A stretch of 64,000 nt of DNA from Sphingomonadales bacterium (lineage in GTDB: Bacteria > Pseudomonadota > Alphaproteobacteria > Sphingomonadales > Sphingomonadaceae): contig JAIXWO010000022.1 in assembly GCA_027491235.1 (NCBI GenBank), forward strand, positions 124,001 to 188,000. Reading direction: 5' to 3'. Under the pieces are notes generated by a model, which was not told where the DNA came from, ran no database searches, and saw nothing but the letters and a program-made list of their open reading frames with translations. Positions 8,809-18,696 of the stretch are shown here, piece by piece. A program made the position numbers and the translations under genes. Within the stretch, counting starts at the first letter, position 1; each line of letters begins with the position of its first letter.

Positions 8809-10167
8809 ATGCGCTACCTCCCCTTGACCGATACCGACCGGCACTCAATGCTGGCGACCATCGGCGCCAAATCGATTGACGATCTGTTCGTTGATGTCCC
8901 CGCCGAAGCGCGGTTGCCCGGCCCGATTGCGGGCCTGCCCAACCATGCGAGTGAAATGGCCGTCGAACGCCACTTCTCAAACCTTGCGCGCCAGAACATG
9001 GCGGCGAGCCACCATCCCTTCTTCCTGGGGGCAGGGGCGTACAAGCACCATGTCCCTGCGACGGTGGATCACATCATCCAGCGCGGCGAATTCCTGACCG
9101 CCTACACGCCCTATCAGCCAGAAATCGCGCAGGGCACACTGCAGATGCTGTTCGAGTTCCAGACGCAGGTCGCGCGGCTGTTCGGCTGCGATGTGGCGAA
9201 TGCGTCGATGTATGACGGTTCTACCGCCTGCTGGGAGGCGATCTCCATGGCGGGCCGCGTGACCAAGCGGAAAAAGGCAGTCCTCTCCTCGGGCCTCCAC
9301 CCCCATTATGTGAGCGTCGCCAAGACGATGGCGCACTTTACGGGTGATACGCTCGATACCGCGCTGCCTTCCTTGGCAGCAGTAACCGACGCGGATCGCC
9401 TGCTGGCTGCGATAGACGACGAAACAAGCTGTGTCGTTGTGCAATATCCCGACATTCTTGGCCGCATCGCGGATCTGGGCGAGATCGCGGCCAAGGCCCA
9501 TGCGCATGGCGCGTTGTTGATCGCGGTCGTCACTGAGCCGGTCGCGCTGGGTGCGATCCGGTCGCCGGGTGAGATGGGCGCAGACATCGTCGTTGGCGAA
9601 GGCCAGTCGATCGGCGTCGGGCTGCAATTCGGCGGACCCTATGTCGGGCTGTTTGCCTGCAAGGAAAAGTTCGTCCGACAGATGCCCGGCCGCCTGTGTG
9701 GCGAAACGGTCGATGCGACGGGCAAGCGCGGCTTTGTGCTAACGCTCTCCACGCGCGAACAGCACATCCGGCGCGAGAAGGCGACGTCGAACATCTGCAC
9801 CAATGCCGGGCTTTGCGCGCTGGCGTTCAGCATCCACATGACGTTGCTGGGGGAGCGGGGCCTGCGCGATCTGGCCACGCTCAATCACGCCAATGCCGTG
9901 CGCGCCGCGGAGCGGCTGAGCGCGGTGCCCGGCGTCACGCTGTTGAATGACAGCTTCTTCAACGAGTTCACGTTGAAGCTCTCCAAGCCTGCCCGTCCGG
10001 TCGTCCATGCGCTGGCCGCACAAGGCATTTTGGGTGGCGTCTCATTGGGGCGTCTCTTCCCGGATGCGTCGGAACTCGAAAACGGGCTGGTCATCGCCGT
10101 CACCGAAACCGTGACAGAGGACGATATCGAAGCCCTTGCAGCAGCTCTACAGGAGGCCTTGGCATGA
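8809..10167 (+). CDS. gcvPA: Glycine dehydrogenase (decarboxylating) subunit 1
   Basis: A 452-residue N-terminal half of the P protein in the two-subunit form. It resembles the PLP fold but lacks the PLP lysine, which is carried by subunit 2. Seen are the family N-terminus ([15 protein letters not shown]), [16 protein letters not shown], the [18 protein letters not shown] motif and [19 protein letters not shown]. The alpha2-beta2 enzyme decarboxylates glycine and loads the H-protein. It overlaps gcvPB by the 4 nt ATGA, which fits equal production of both subunits. Confidence 0.97.
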   Translation: MRYLPLTDTDRHSMLATIGAKSIDDLFVDVPAEARLPGPIAGLPNHASEMAVERHFSNLARQNMAASHHPFFLGAGAYKHHVPATVDHIIQRGEFLTAYTPYQPEIAQGTLQMLFEFQTQVARLFGCDVANASMYDGSTACWEAISMAGRVTKRKKAVLSSGLHPHYVSVAKTMAHFTGDTLDTALPSLAAVTDADRLLAAIDDETSCVVVQYPDILGRIADLGEIAAKAHAHGALLIAVVTEPVALGAIRSPGEMGADIVVGEGQSIGVGLQFGGPYVGLFACKEKFVRQMPGRLCGETVDATGKRGFVLTLSTREQHIRREKATSNICTNAGLCALAFSIHMTLLGERGLRDLATLNHANAVRAAERLSAVPGVTLLNDSFFNEFTLKLSKPARPVVHALAAQGILGGVSLGRLFPDASELENGLVIAVTETVTEDDIEALAAALQEALA

Positions 10168-11732
10168 CGATCAACCAAAGCGGATGGCGCCCCGAAATGG
10201 GTGCGAACTCAGACAGCGACGTCGCCACCTACACCGGCAACCGCGCGCTGATGCTGGAAGAGGCGCTGATCTTTGAGATTGGCACGACGGACACGACCGG
10301 TGTCGATATTGCGCCTGCGCCGAAGGTCGCGTCGCGGCTCGGCGGGCTGGGCCGCAATACGGGCATCGGCCTGCCCGGCCTGTCGGAGCCGGAGACGGTG
10401 CGCCACTATACCCGCCTCAGCCGCCAGAATTACGCCATCGACCTTGGCCTGTTCCCGCTCGGCTCGTGCACGATGAAGCACAATCCGCGCCTCAACGAAA
10501 AGGTCGCGCGGATGGCGGGTTTTGCCGACGTCCACCCGCTCCAGCCGCAGGAAACGGTGCAAGGTGCGCTCGCTGTCATTCAGGAACTGGCGGTGTGGCT
10601 GATCGAGCTGACCGGCATGTATGGCGTCGCGATGGCGCCCAAGGCGGGTGCGCATGGCGAGCTGTGCGGCATCCTGTGCATCAAGGCCGCACTTGAAGCA
10701 CGCGGGGAGGATCGTCCCGTCATCCTCGTGCCGGAATCGGCGCATGGGACGAACCCGGCGACGGCGGCCTTTGCGGGTTTCCGGGTCGAGAACATACCGG
10801 CGACCGCTGAAGGGCGCGTAGATCTGGCCGCACTCAAGGCGCGCCTCGGGCCAGACGTCGCGGGCGTGATGATCACCAACCCCAATACCTGCGGCCTGTT
10901 TGAGCGCGACATGAAGGCAATCTCGGACGCGGTGCATGCGGCGGGCGGCTATGTCTATTGCGATGGCGCAAACTTCAACGCCATCGTCGGGCGTGTGCGG
11001 CCGGGCGATCTCGGCATCGATGCGATGCACATCAACCTGCACAAGACCTTCTCCACCCCGCACGGCGGCGGCGGTCCCGGCTCCGGCCCGGTCGTCCTGT
11101 CCGAAGCTCTGGCACCATTCGGGCCGATCCCCTTCGTCTCGCTGATGAAGGACGGCACGTATAAGCTGGTGGAAGAAGAGAGCGCAGGCGAGCTGCATCC
11201 GCAGACCTTCGGCCGCATGGCGGCGTTCCATGGCCAGATGGGGATGTTCACGCGCGCGCTCTCCTACATCCTGAGCCATGGCGCGGATGGCCTGCGTCAG
11301 GTGGCGGAGGACGCGGTACTCAACGCCAATTACATCCTGCGCAGTCTGGAAGATGTGCTGGAGGCCCCGTTCGCGGCGTCTGGCCCGTGCATGCACGAGG
11401 CGCTGTTCTCCGACAACGGACTGGCGGAAGGCTTCTCCACGCTCGATATCGCCAAGGGGCTGATCGACGAGGGCTTCCACCCGATGACGGTCTACTTCCC
11501 GCTCGTCGTCCATGGCGCGATGCTGGTGGAGCCGACCGAAACCGAGTCCAAGGCGACGCTCGACCAGTTCATTGGTGCGTTGCGCTCGGTCGCACGCCGT
11601 GCGCGGCAGGGGGATGCGGCGCTGAAGTCCGCCCCGCACTTCGCGCCGCGCCATCGGCTCGATGAAACTTTGGCCGCCCGCAAACCGGTGCTTGTCTGGA
11701 AGGAGGCAGAGCTGGCACAAGCCGCCGAATGA
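10164..11732 (+). CDS. gcvPB: Glycine dehydrogenase (decarboxylating) subunit 2
   Basis: A 522-residue C-terminal half of the P protein. The PLP-binding lysine is in [19 protein letters not shown]. Conserved stretches also include [27 protein letters not shown] and [13 protein letters not shown]. With gcvPA it forms the glycine decarboxylase of the cleavage system. Its ATG lies inside the gcvPA stop, and its own stop overlaps the start of the DUF938 gene, so the whole gcvT-H-PA-PB-DUF938 set is likely one message. The dihydrolipoamide dehydrogenase (L protein) is not in the window. Confidence 0.97.
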   Translation: MTINQSGWRPEMGANSDSDVATYTGNRALMLEEALIFEIGTTDTTGVDIAPAPKVASRLGGLGRNTGIGLPGLSEPETVRHYTRLSRQNYAIDLGLFPLGSCTMKHNPRLNEKVARMAGFADVHPLQPQETVQGALAVIQELAVWLIELTGMYGVAMAPKAGAHGELCGILCIKAALEARGEDRPVILVPESAHGTNPATAAFAGFRVENIPATAEGRVDLAALKARLGPDVAGVMITNPNTCGLFERDMKAISDAVHAAGGYVYCDGANFNAIVGRVRPGDLGIDAMHINLHKTFSTPHGGGGPGSGPVVLSEALAPFGPIPFVSLMKDGTYKLVEEESAGELHPQTFGRMAAFHGQMGMFTRALSYILSHGADGLRQVAEDAVLNANYILRSLEDVLEAPFAASGPCMHEALFSDNGLAEGFSTLDIAKGLIDEGFHPMTVYFPLVVHGAMLVEPTETESKATLDQFIGALRSVARRARQGDAALKSAPHFAPRHRLDETLAARKPVLVWKEAELAQAAE

Positions 11733-12364
11733 CGACACCACAGCCATTCATCATCGACGCAGGGGAGGTGGAGAAACGCCACGCCCCTGCCACTGTCCGC
11801 AATCGTGACGCCATTTCGGACGTGCTCGAGACGGTTTTGCCCGCGTCCGGCACAGTTCTGGAGGTCGCAAGCGGGACGGGCGAGCATGTCATCCATTTCG
11901 CACACCGCTTCCCGGATATTGTCTGGCAGCCAAGTGACTATTCGGGTGCGGCGCTCCCTTCCATTGCGGCTTGGATGGCCGAAGCCGGGGTCACGAATGT
12001 GCAGCCTGCTGTCCAGCTGGATGCCTCCTTGCCGGACTGGCCTGTGCGACAGGCGGACGCCATCTTGTGCATCAACATGATCCATATCGCGCCATGGGTG
12101 GCGACCATCGGCCTGATGGCAGGCGCCGGGCGTCTGCTGCCTAAGGGTGCGCCTCTCTATCTCTACGGGCCCTATCTGCGCGACGGGGTGGAAACGGCGC
12201 CCAGCAATCTTGCCTTTGATCAGTCTTTAAAGGAGCGCGATCCTGACTGGGGCCTGCGTGATCTGTCCGCGGTGACCGCGCTCGCGGCAGGGCAGGGCCT
12301 GCATCTTGACCGGGTGATTGAGATGCCCGCCAACAACCTGTCGGTCATCTTCCGCAAGGGCTGA
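11729..12364 (+). CDS. DUF938 SAM-dependent methyltransferase-like protein
   Basis: A 211-residue protein with the DUF938 signature: DAGEVEKRHAPATVRNRD at the N-terminus, the Rossmann glycine motif VLEVASGTGEHVIHFA and the following WQPSDYS. The fold is that of SAM-dependent methyltransferases; the substrate is unknown. The ATG overlaps the gcvPB stop (ATGA), which puts it under the glycine riboswitch. Whether it shares a job with glycine cleavage or just hitchhikes is not shown by the sequence. Confidence 0.85.
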   Translation: MTTPQPFIIDAGEVEKRHAPATVRNRDAISDVLETVLPASGTVLEVASGTGEHVIHFAHRFPDIVWQPSDYSGAALPSIAAWMAEAGVTNVQPAVQLDASLPDWPVRQADAILCINMIHIAPWVATIGLMAGAGRLLPKGAPLYLYGPYLRDGVETAPSNLAFDQSLKERDPDWGLRDLSAVTALAAGQGLHLDRVIEMPANNLSVIFRKG

Positions 12365-12447
12365 CGCAATTGGCAGCTTTACGTCTGCGACAAGGGCCCC
12401 ATAACTCTCCGTCATAAATAGAATCATGATGAGAGAGGGGTTCCCGC

Positions 12448-14004
12448 ATGGCCGACCTTGCCGACCTGCTGACGTTCGACGAGTTTTTGACCTATTGGGG
12501 GGCGGAACGCCGCGACCAATTGGCGATGCGCGAGGAAGACCGGTTCTGGAGCTATAGCCAGCTGGAAGACCGCACAGCGCGGGTCGCCTCCATGCTGCTC
12601 GCCGTCGGCCTGAAAAAGGGCGACCGGATCTGCTGGATCGGCAAGAACTCCGACATCTACTTCACGCTCTTTTACGGTGCGGCGCGCATCGGTGTCGTCA
12701 TGGCCCCCATCGGCTGGCGGCTTGCCGCGCCCGAATGGGCTTATATCGTCAACGATACCCATGCGAAGATCGTCTTCACCGGCCCCGGTTTTGAAGGGGC
12801 GGAAGAGGCGCTTAAGGCGCATCTCACCAACAATCCACGTTTCATCGGCGAGCAGGAAGCGCGCAAGCTGGTTGAGACGACCGAACGGGTGGATTTCGTG
12901 CCCGCCGGTCCGGACGATGCGGTGCTGCAGCTCTACACCTCCGGCACCACCGGCAACCCCAAGGGCGTCGAACTGTCCAACCGCAACCTGTTCGCCCTGC
13001 GCAAGGGGACGGCGGATGCCGGTCTCGCCTACACACAGTGGGAAGATGACGAAGTCGTCCTCGTCGCTATGCCGTGCGCGCATATTGGCGGCACGGGCCT
13101 TGGTGTGATGGCGCTGGCCAGCGGTCTGCCGGGCTATGTGCTGGCGGAATTCACGCCCGACGGGCTGTTTGATGCCATCGAAACCGGCGGGGTCACCCGC
13201 TTCTTCATCGTGCCCGCCGCGCTGCACATCCTGCTGCAGCACCCGCGCTGCGCGACCGTCGATTACAGCCGCCTGAAGTATATTCTCTATGGTGCTGCAC
13301 CAATCCCGCTCGAACTGCTGCGCGAATGCATCAAGACGTTCGGCTGTGAGTTCATCCAGAATTACGGGATGACCGAAACGACCGGCACCATCGTCATGCT
13401 GCCGCCGGAAGATCATGACCCCAACGGCAACCCGCGCATGCGCTCGGCCGGAAAGCCGCTTCCCGGCGTCGAGCTCAAGATTGTGGATACAGATGGCAAT
13501 ATCCTGCCGCAGGGCGAAGTGGGTGAGGTCGTCACCCGCTCCAGCAACAACATGCTCGGCTATTGGAACCTGCCCGATGCGACCAAGAAAACGCTCACGG
13601 GCGATGGCTGGGTCTATACCGGCGATGCGGGGTATCTGGATGAAGACGGCTATCTCTTCATCCATGACCGCGTGAAGGACATGATCATTTCGGGCGGCGA
13701 GAACGTCTATCCGGCCGAAGTCGAAAGTGCGATTTATGGGCACCCGGCGGTGCTCGAAGTCGCGGTGATTGGCGTGCCCGATGACAAATGGGGCGAAGCG
13801 GTCAAGGCCGTCTGCGTGCCCAAGCCGGGCACCACAATTGATCCCGACGACGTCATTTCCTGGGCGCGCGAACGGATTGCCGGGTTCAAGGCCCCCAAGA
13901 CCATCGACATCATCGACGCGCTGCCCCGCAATGCGAGCGGCAAAATCCTGCGCAAGGATCTGCGGGCGCCCTATTGGGCAGGTCGTGACCGGCAGGTGAA
14001 CTAG
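12448..14004 (+). CDS. AMP-binding acyl-CoA synthetase
   Basis: A 518-residue member of the ANL superfamily that activates a carboxylic acid to its CoA thioester via an acyl-adenylate. Motifs seen in order: P-loop LQLYTSGTTGNPKGVELSN (about residue 160), YGMTETTG (about 310), TGDAGYLDEDGYLF (about 390), the hinge DRVKDMIISGGENVYPAEVE and the catalytic lysine region NASGKILRKDLR near the C-terminus. The pairing with an acyl-CoA dehydrogenase 1 nt downstream suggests a fatty- or branched-acid degradation step. Chain length is not predictable. It starts with a GAGAGGGG-type ribosome-binding site before MADLADLL. Confidence 0.9.
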   Translation: MADLADLLTFDEFLTYWGAERRDQLAMREEDRFWSYSQLEDRTARVASMLLAVGLKKGDRICWIGKNSDIYFTLFYGAARIGVVMAPIGWRLAAPEWAYIVNDTHAKIVFTGPGFEGAEEALKAHLTNNPRFIGEQEARKLVETTERVDFVPAGPDDAVLQLYTSGTTGNPKGVELSNRNLFALRKGTADAGLAYTQWEDDEVVLVAMPCAHIGGTGLGVMALASGLPGYVLAEFTPDGLFDAIETGGVTRFFIVPAALHILLQHPRCATVDYSRLKYILYGAAPIPLELLRECIKTFGCEFIQNYGMTETTGTIVMLPPEDHDPNGNPRMRSAGKPLPGVELKIVDTDGNILPQGEVGEVVTRSSNNMLGYWNLPDATKKTLTGDGWVYTGDAGYLDEDGYLFIHDRVKDMIISGGENVYPAEVESAIYGHPAVLEVAVIGVPDDKWGEAVKAVCVPKPGTTIDPDDVISWARERIAGFKAPKTIDIIDALPRNASGKILRKDLRAPYWAGRDRQVN

Positions 14005-14005
14005 C

Positions 14006-15196
14006 ATGTCGGGATCGCTGGAGGCGTTTCGCGGCGAGGTGCGCGACTGGCTGGCCGCCAATCTGACGGACGAACTGCGCGAGGTCAGCGCCAAGTCCAC
14101 CAGTGTGTTCGTGGACAAGCAGCACACGCTCAAATGGCAGGCCATCCTCCATAAGAGGGGTTGGGTCGCGCCGACATGGCCCGCGCAATATGGCGGCACC
14201 GGCTGGTCGGAGGCGGAGCGCCACGTCTTTTCGTCGGAATGCGCACTGGCCGGCGCCCCGCCGCTCGCGCCCATGGGCCTGCGCATGGTCGCCCCCGTGA
14301 TCATGCAGTACGGTTCGCCGGAACAGAAGGCGTGGTATCTGCCACGCATCCTGTCGGGCGAGGATTATTGGTGTCAGGGCTATTCGGAGCCGGGGTCCGG
14401 GTCCGATCTCGCGTCGCTGTCATTGAAGGCAGAGCGCGACGGGGATCATTATATCCTCAACGGCTCGAAGATATGGACGACGCACGCGCATTTCGCGAAC
14501 AAGATGTTCTGCCTCGTCCGCACCAGCCGCGAAGGTCGCCCGCAGCAGGGCATCACCTTCCTGCTGCTGGATATGGATTTGCCGGGCATCACCGTGCGTC
14601 CGATCCATTCGATCGCCGATGACCACGATTTCAATCAGGTCTTTTTTGAAGACGTTCGCGTGCCCGTGTCTGGTCGTCTTGGTGAAGAAGATCAGGGGTG
14701 GGGCGTTGCCAAATATCTGCTCGAGTTTGAACGCGCGGTCGCGCATTCAGCGGGGTTGAAGGCGGCGCTGTCGGTGGTCATCGCGCATGCCGGGGCGTTG
14801 GCTGACGGCGAGGGTGGCGCAGAGATCAACGCACCATCCATCCGCCGGAAGATTTCGATTCTCGCGGCGCAGATCACAGCAATTGAAGCCAGTGAGGACG
14901 TGGTCATGGCGCAGGTCGCGCGCGGCTTGAACCCCGGCCCTGCCGCGTCGATGCTGAAGATTCAAGGCACGGAAACTGCTCAAAAGGTTCAGGAACTCGC
15001 CGTGGAACTGGCGGGCGACTATGCCGCTGTTAGTCAGATTGCGGCGCGCCAGCCGGGCAGCAACGAAACCCCCGTCGGCTCAGATATAGCCCTCACCGCC
15101 GTTCCGCGTTATTTCAACGGGCGGGCCGCCTCCATTTATGGCGGCTCGAACGAGATACAGCGCGGGATCATTTCCAAACTGGTTCTCGGCCTTTGA
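14006..15196 (+). CDS. Acyl-CoA dehydrogenase family protein
   Basis: A 396-residue flavoprotein of the acyl-CoA dehydrogenase family. Seen are the FAD/substrate-loop motif CQGYSEPGSGSDLASLSLKA, the GSKIWTTHAHFANKMF strand and the C-terminal IYGGSNEIQRGIISKLVLGL. It should introduce a double bond into an acyl-CoA, passing electrons to ETF. An insertion-like segment (about residues 325-375: AAVSQIAARQPGSNETPVGS) before the final motif is seen in the larger FadE-like subfamily. It starts 1 nt after the acyl-CoA synthetase stop, so the two are a unit. Confidence 0.9.
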   Translation: MSGSLEAFRGEVRDWLAANLTDELREVSAKSTSVFVDKQHTLKWQAILHKRGWVAPTWPAQYGGTGWSEAERHVFSSECALAGAPPLAPMGLRMVAPVIMQYGSPEQKAWYLPRILSGEDYWCQGYSEPGSGSDLASLSLKAERDGDHYILNGSKIWTTHAHFANKMFCLVRTSREGRPQQGITFLLLDMDLPGITVRPIHSIADDHDFNQVFFEDVRVPVSGRLGEEDQGWGVAKYLLEFERAVAHSAGLKAALSVVIAHAGALADGEGGAEINAPSIRRKISILAAQITAIEASEDVVMAQVARGLNPGPAASMLKIQGTETAQKVQELAVELAGDYAAVSQIAARQPGSNETPVGSDIALTAVPRYFNGRAASIYGGSNEIQRGIISKLVLGL

Positions 15197-15222
15197 GTGT
15201 GTGACCAGATTTGGAGGGAAGT

Positions 15223-15474
15223 ATGAATCCGCGTGCAATGGTTCAGACAATGATTGCGCTTGCTTCGGCGTCGCTGGGGTTGGTGGCGGCGCTGGCCTGG
15301 AATGAAGCGATCAAGGCGACGTTGGCGTTGCTCGATCTCGGCGACGACCTTGTCGGGCTTTACACTTATGCCATCGTCGCGACGCTCGTCGCGATCCTTG
15401 TGCTCGTATATCTCGGCAAACTTGCCAGCCGTGTTGGCGGCGATGCTGTGATCGAACGCGAAGCTGAAGGCTGA
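15223..15474 (+). CDS. Small two-helix membrane protein (DUF5654-like)
   Basis: An 83-residue protein with two predicted membrane helices (MIALASASLGLVAALAW and LYTYAIVATLVAILVLVYL) separated by a conserved-looking loop NEAIKATLALLD. The pattern resembles the DUF5654 family of unknown function. I chose the ATG at 15223 because GGAGGGA lies directly upstream at good spacing; an in-frame TTG at 15211 falls on that site. It sits 26 nt after the acyl-CoA dehydrogenase, on the same strand. No function is proposed. Confidence 0.7.
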   Translation: MNPRAMVQTMIALASASLGLVAALAWNEAIKATLALLDLGDDLVGLYTYAIVATLVAILVLVYLGKLASRVGGDAVIEREAEG

Positions 15475-15477
15475 TCG

Positions 15478-16116
15478 TTAGAGGGCGTCAGCATAGCTGG
15501 CGCCCTTCTCCCGGCCCCGCGCCTGAAGGAAGGCCGGACGTGCTTTCAGTCGCGCATACCAGTCTTGGGTAAACGGCCCCAATTCTTTGTCGAAGCCGAA
15601 TCCTGCCGCCAGATGCACCGCATAGCCGACGCAAATGTCGGCAGCGGTGAAGCGGCCTGCCGTCAGCCATTCCCGCCCGTCGGACAGCGCTTCCTCTATG
15701 GACTTGGCGCGGCCCATGAAGAAGCCTTTATAATCTTCAACCGCCTGCGGCAGCTTGCGCTCCTCCGGCTCCAGCCGTGTGTAACGCAGCACGATGGTGA
15801 GCGGGAAAGTCAGCGTCGCGTCGCTGCGGTGCATCCAGTTGAGATAGGGCAGATAGTCAGGCTCATCCGGACGGACCTCTAAGTCAGTTCCGGCAGCAAT
15901 TCGCTGACAGATTGCGGCGGACTCCGTCAGCAGATGGCCATCCTCTTCCCAAGCCGGAATGGTGCCGAGCGGATTAATGTCCTTGAACTGTTTCGCGAAC
16001 ACGCGCGGCGGGAACGCCCACATCCGCAGATCAATCTCCATGCCCGCCTCTTCAGCCGCCCAAAGACAGCGGAAGGAGCGCGCACCGGCGCAGTGATGGA
16101 GAACAGGCAGGGTCAT
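15478..16116 (-). CDS. Glutathione S-transferase family protein
   Basis: A 212-residue cytosolic GST-fold protein. The N-terminal thioredoxin-like domain opens MTLPVLHHCAGARSFRCLWA, contains the cis-proline loop NPLGTIPAWEEDG and the glutathione-binding LLTESAAICQRIA; the C-terminal helical domain follows from about residue 90 with FTAADICVGYAV as the N-capping box. The substrate is unknown. Its ATG overlaps the stop of the upstream DMT transporter (ATGA), so the two form a small minus-strand operon. Confidence 0.9.
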   Translation of the reverse strand: MTLPVLHHCAGARSFRCLWAAEEAGMEIDLRMWAFPPRVFAKQFKDINPLGTIPAWEEDGHLLTESAAICQRIAAGTDLEVRPDEPDYLPYLNWMHRSDATLTFPLTIVLRYTRLEPEERKLPQAVEDYKGFFMGRAKSIEEALSDGREWLTAGRFTAADICVGYAVHLAAGFGFDKELGPFTQDWYARLKARPAFLQARGREKGASYADAL

Positions 16117-17072
16117 ACAGTCATCTCTCTTGGTTTTTCGATAGATAGCCGATGCTCGCGCCAGGCGATGTAAAGGCCACTTGCAATGATGATCGGCGCG
16201 CCCATCCATGTCGATGTGCCGGGCAGGACGCTCCAAATTAGCCAGCCATAGGCCGTCGACCAGATCAGGCTGGTATAATCCATGCCCACCACGGTGGAGA
16301 CAGGGGCATAGCGCAGCGATGCGGTGAGGGCGATCTGACCCAGTCCGCCGCAAAGGCCGAGCCCTGCGATCAGCATCCATTGGTAGGGGCTGTGGGATGT
16401 GGTGCCCCAAGCCAAGGCCGCTTCAATTGGCCCGGGCAACGGCGCAAAATGGAGGAGCAAAAGCATCGAGGAGGACAGGAGCGAGAAATAGAAGACGGTC
16501 GTAGGCGGTGCCTCGGTCTTGCCAAGGTCGCGCAATTGCAGGCTGATAATCCCGACCATCAGTGCCGCCGTCAGGCCGACCAACGCACCTTTGAGGGGGA
16601 AGCCACCGCCGCCCGGTTGGATGACGACCAGAACCCCGATGAAGCCGACGATCACAGCCGCCCAGCGGTGGAGGCCCACTTTCTCGCGAAGGAAAAAGGC
16701 AGATAGGATTGTTGCGAAGATCGGGACGGTGAAGCCAAGCGTCGTCGCTTCGGCGAGTGGCAACAGCACGATACTGCCAAAGGTAAAGAACATGCCTGTC
16801 GCGCCGAGGAAGGACCGACGCAAATGCGCCCCAAAGCGTGTGGTCCTCAGGCTGGAAAGTCCGGTGGAAAACAGAACCCAGACGAGCACGACCGGGATGG
16901 CCATGAACTGGCGCCAGAACATGATTTCCGGCAAGTGAATGCCGCTCTCACTCGCCAGCTTGACCACCATCGACATGGTCGACAGCCCGAATATCGCCGC
17001 CAGTCGGAAACCGAGGGCCAGCATGCGCCGGTCATCTATATGGGTTGAATTTGCGGTCACGCGAAATCGCAT
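16113..17072 (-). CDS. EamA/DMT-superfamily transporter
   Basis: A 319-residue inner-membrane protein of the drug/metabolite transporter superfamily with about ten membrane helices in two EamA repeats (the first around residues 15-145, the second about 160-300). Conserved-type stretches include FLGATGMFFTFGSIVLLPLA, FTVPIFATILSAFFLREKVG and ALTASLRYAPVSTVVGMDYT. It is likely an exporter of small metabolites; the substrate cannot be inferred. It overlaps the downstream GST by 4 nt. Confidence 0.88.
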   Translation of the reverse strand: MRFRVTANSTHIDDRRMLALGFRLAAIFGLSTMSMVVKLASESGIHLPEIMFWRQFMAIPVVLVWVLFSTGLSSLRTTRFGAHLRRSFLGATGMFFTFGSIVLLPLAEATTLGFTVPIFATILSAFFLREKVGLHRWAAVIVGFIGVLVVIQPGGGGFPLKGALVGLTAALMVGIISLQLRDLGKTEAPPTTVFYFSLLSSSMLLLLHFAPLPGPIEAALAWGTTSHSPYQWMLIAGLGLCGGLGQIALTASLRYAPVSTVVGMDYTSLIWSTAYGWLIWSVLPGTSTWMGAPIIIASGLYIAWREHRLSIEKPREMTV

Positions 17073-17169
17073 AGGCGACCTCGATTGGGACGCAACAGAT
17101 TTATGAATGAGGGGAAGGGCTGTTCCCTAAGCTTGCGGTTGACTGCCCGCCTCGGCTAACGCGCTCTTC

Positions 17170-18696
17170 ATGAAACACGCCCTCACAGTCACCCGCGCCC
17201 AGAATTTCGCCGCTTGGTATCAGGAGGTCATCTCCGAAGCCGATCTGGCCGAGGAGTCGGGCGTCCGCGGCTGCATGGTCATCCGCCCTTGGGGCTATGG
17301 TATGTGGGAACGCATCCAGAAGCTGATGGATGCCGAAATCAAGCTGGCAGGCGTTGATAACTGCTATTTCCCGCTCTTCATTCCGCTGTCCTTCTTTGAA
17401 AAGGAAGCTGACCATGTGGAAGGCTTTGCCAAGGAAATGGCGGTCGTCACGCACCACCGGCTGATCGGCGATGGCAAGGGCAAGCTGGTTCCCGATCCGG
17501 AATCGAAGTTGGAAGAGCCGCTGGTCGTGCGCCCGACGTCGGAGACGGTCATCGGAGCCGCAATGAGCCGCTGGGTGCAAAGCTGGCGTGACCTGCCGCT
17601 GATGGTCAACCAATGGGCGAATGTCGTTCGATGGGAAATGCGTACGCGCATGTTCCTGCGCACGTCGGAATTCCTCTGGCAGGAAGGGCACACCGCCCAT
17701 GCTGACCGTGACGATGCGATGGCCGAAACCTTGCGTGCGCTCGAAATGTATCGCGCTTTTGCGCAAGGCCCGCTCGCTATGCCCGTGGTTGCGGGTGAGA
17801 AGCCTGAGAATGAACGCTTCCCCGGTGCCGTTGCAACCTATTCGATCGAAGCGATGATGCAGGATGGCAAGGCGCTGCAAGCGGGAACCTCGCATTATCT
17901 GGGCACTGGCTTCGCCGAGGCAGCGGGCATCCGTTATCAGGATAAGGAAGGTGGCCAGCAATATTGCCACACGACAAGCTGGGGTGTCTCCACGCGCCTC
18001 ATCGGCGGCGTCATCATGACGCATGGCGATGATGATGGCCTGCGCTGCCCGCCGCAGATCGCGCCGCAGCAAGTGGTCATCATCCCGATGCTGCGCGACA
18101 ATGATGAAGACGAAGCTGTGCTTGACTATTGCCGCAGCCTGGCGGCCGACTTGCGCAAGCTTTCTGCCTTTGGAGAGCCGGTGCGAGTTCTGCTGGATAC
18201 TAAGGCGACTAAGGCCGCGACCAAGCGCTGGTCCTGGGTCAAAAAGGGCGCACCGATCCTGGTTGAAGTCGGCCCGCGTGATGTGGCGGGCGGCAATGTC
18301 GCCGTCGTACGTCGTGACCGTCTCTACAAGGATGACGGCAAGCTCAACTCCGCCTTCATCGCGCGCGCTGACTTTGTTGCGTCCGTCTCAGATACGCTCG
18401 TCGACATCGAAAAATCGCTGTTTACCGAAGCCAATGATCGGCTGGAGAGCAATATCCGTCGCGATGTGACGGACCTTGCTGCCCATTATAAGGGCGATGA
18501 GGCGAAGTTCGCTGGCTGGGTCGAAGTGCAATGGGCGCGCCCTACGGGCGAGGCGCTCACCAAGATTGTCGAGACGCTCAAGGGATTGAAACTCACGATG
18601 CGCAATGCGCCACTCGGGGCTGCGCCCGTCGATGATACCTGCTTCTTCACCGGAGCGCCTGCGGTCGAACGGATTCTCATCGGACGCACTTATTGA
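17170..18696 (+). CDS. proS: Prolyl-tRNA synthetase, eukaryote/archaeal-like type
   Basis: A 508-residue class II prolyl-tRNA synthetase. Motif 2 is in WEMRTRMFLRTSEFLWQEG, the tRNA/ATP-binding strand SWGVSTRLIGGVIMTHGDD follows, and the anticodon-binding domain begins LRCPPQIAPQQVVIIPM (about residue 290). There is no YbaK-type editing insert between motifs 2 and 3, and the C-terminus ends in a zinc-domain-like tail (residues about 410-508). This is the archaeal/eukaryotic-like (type 3) architecture and not the short alphaproteobacterial type of about 440 residues. The stop overlaps the TTG start of the next gene. Confidence 0.95.
   Translation: MKHALTVTRAQNFAAWYQEVISEADLAEESGVRGCMVIRPWGYGMWERIQKLMDAEIKLAGVDNCYFPLFIPLSFFEKEADHVEGFAKEMAVVTHHRLIGDGKGKLVPDPESKLEEPLVVRPTSETVIGAAMSRWVQSWRDLPLMVNQWANVVRWEMRTRMFLRTSEFLWQEGHTAHADRDDAMAETLRALEMYRAFAQGPLAMPVVAGEKPENERFPGAVATYSIEAMMQDGKALQAGTSHYLGTGFAEAAGIRYQDKEGGQQYCHTTSWGVSTRLIGGVIMTHGDDDGLRCPPQIAPQQVVIIPMLRDNDEDEAVLDYCRSLAADLRKLSAFGEPVRVLLDTKATKAATKRWSWVKKGAPILVEVGPRDVAGGNVAVVRRDRLYKDDGKLNSAFIARADFVASVSDTLVDIEKSLFTEANDRLESNIRRDVTDLAAHYKGDEAKFAGWVEVQWARPTGEALTKIVETLKGLKLTMRNAPLGAAPVDDTCFFTGAPAVERILIGRTY

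Noticed and set aside
12424-14349. A 641-codon minus-strand open frame
   Set aside because: It is antisense to the acyl-CoA synthetase and the start of the acyl-CoA dehydrogenase, has no family motifs, and arises from GC-rich third positions.
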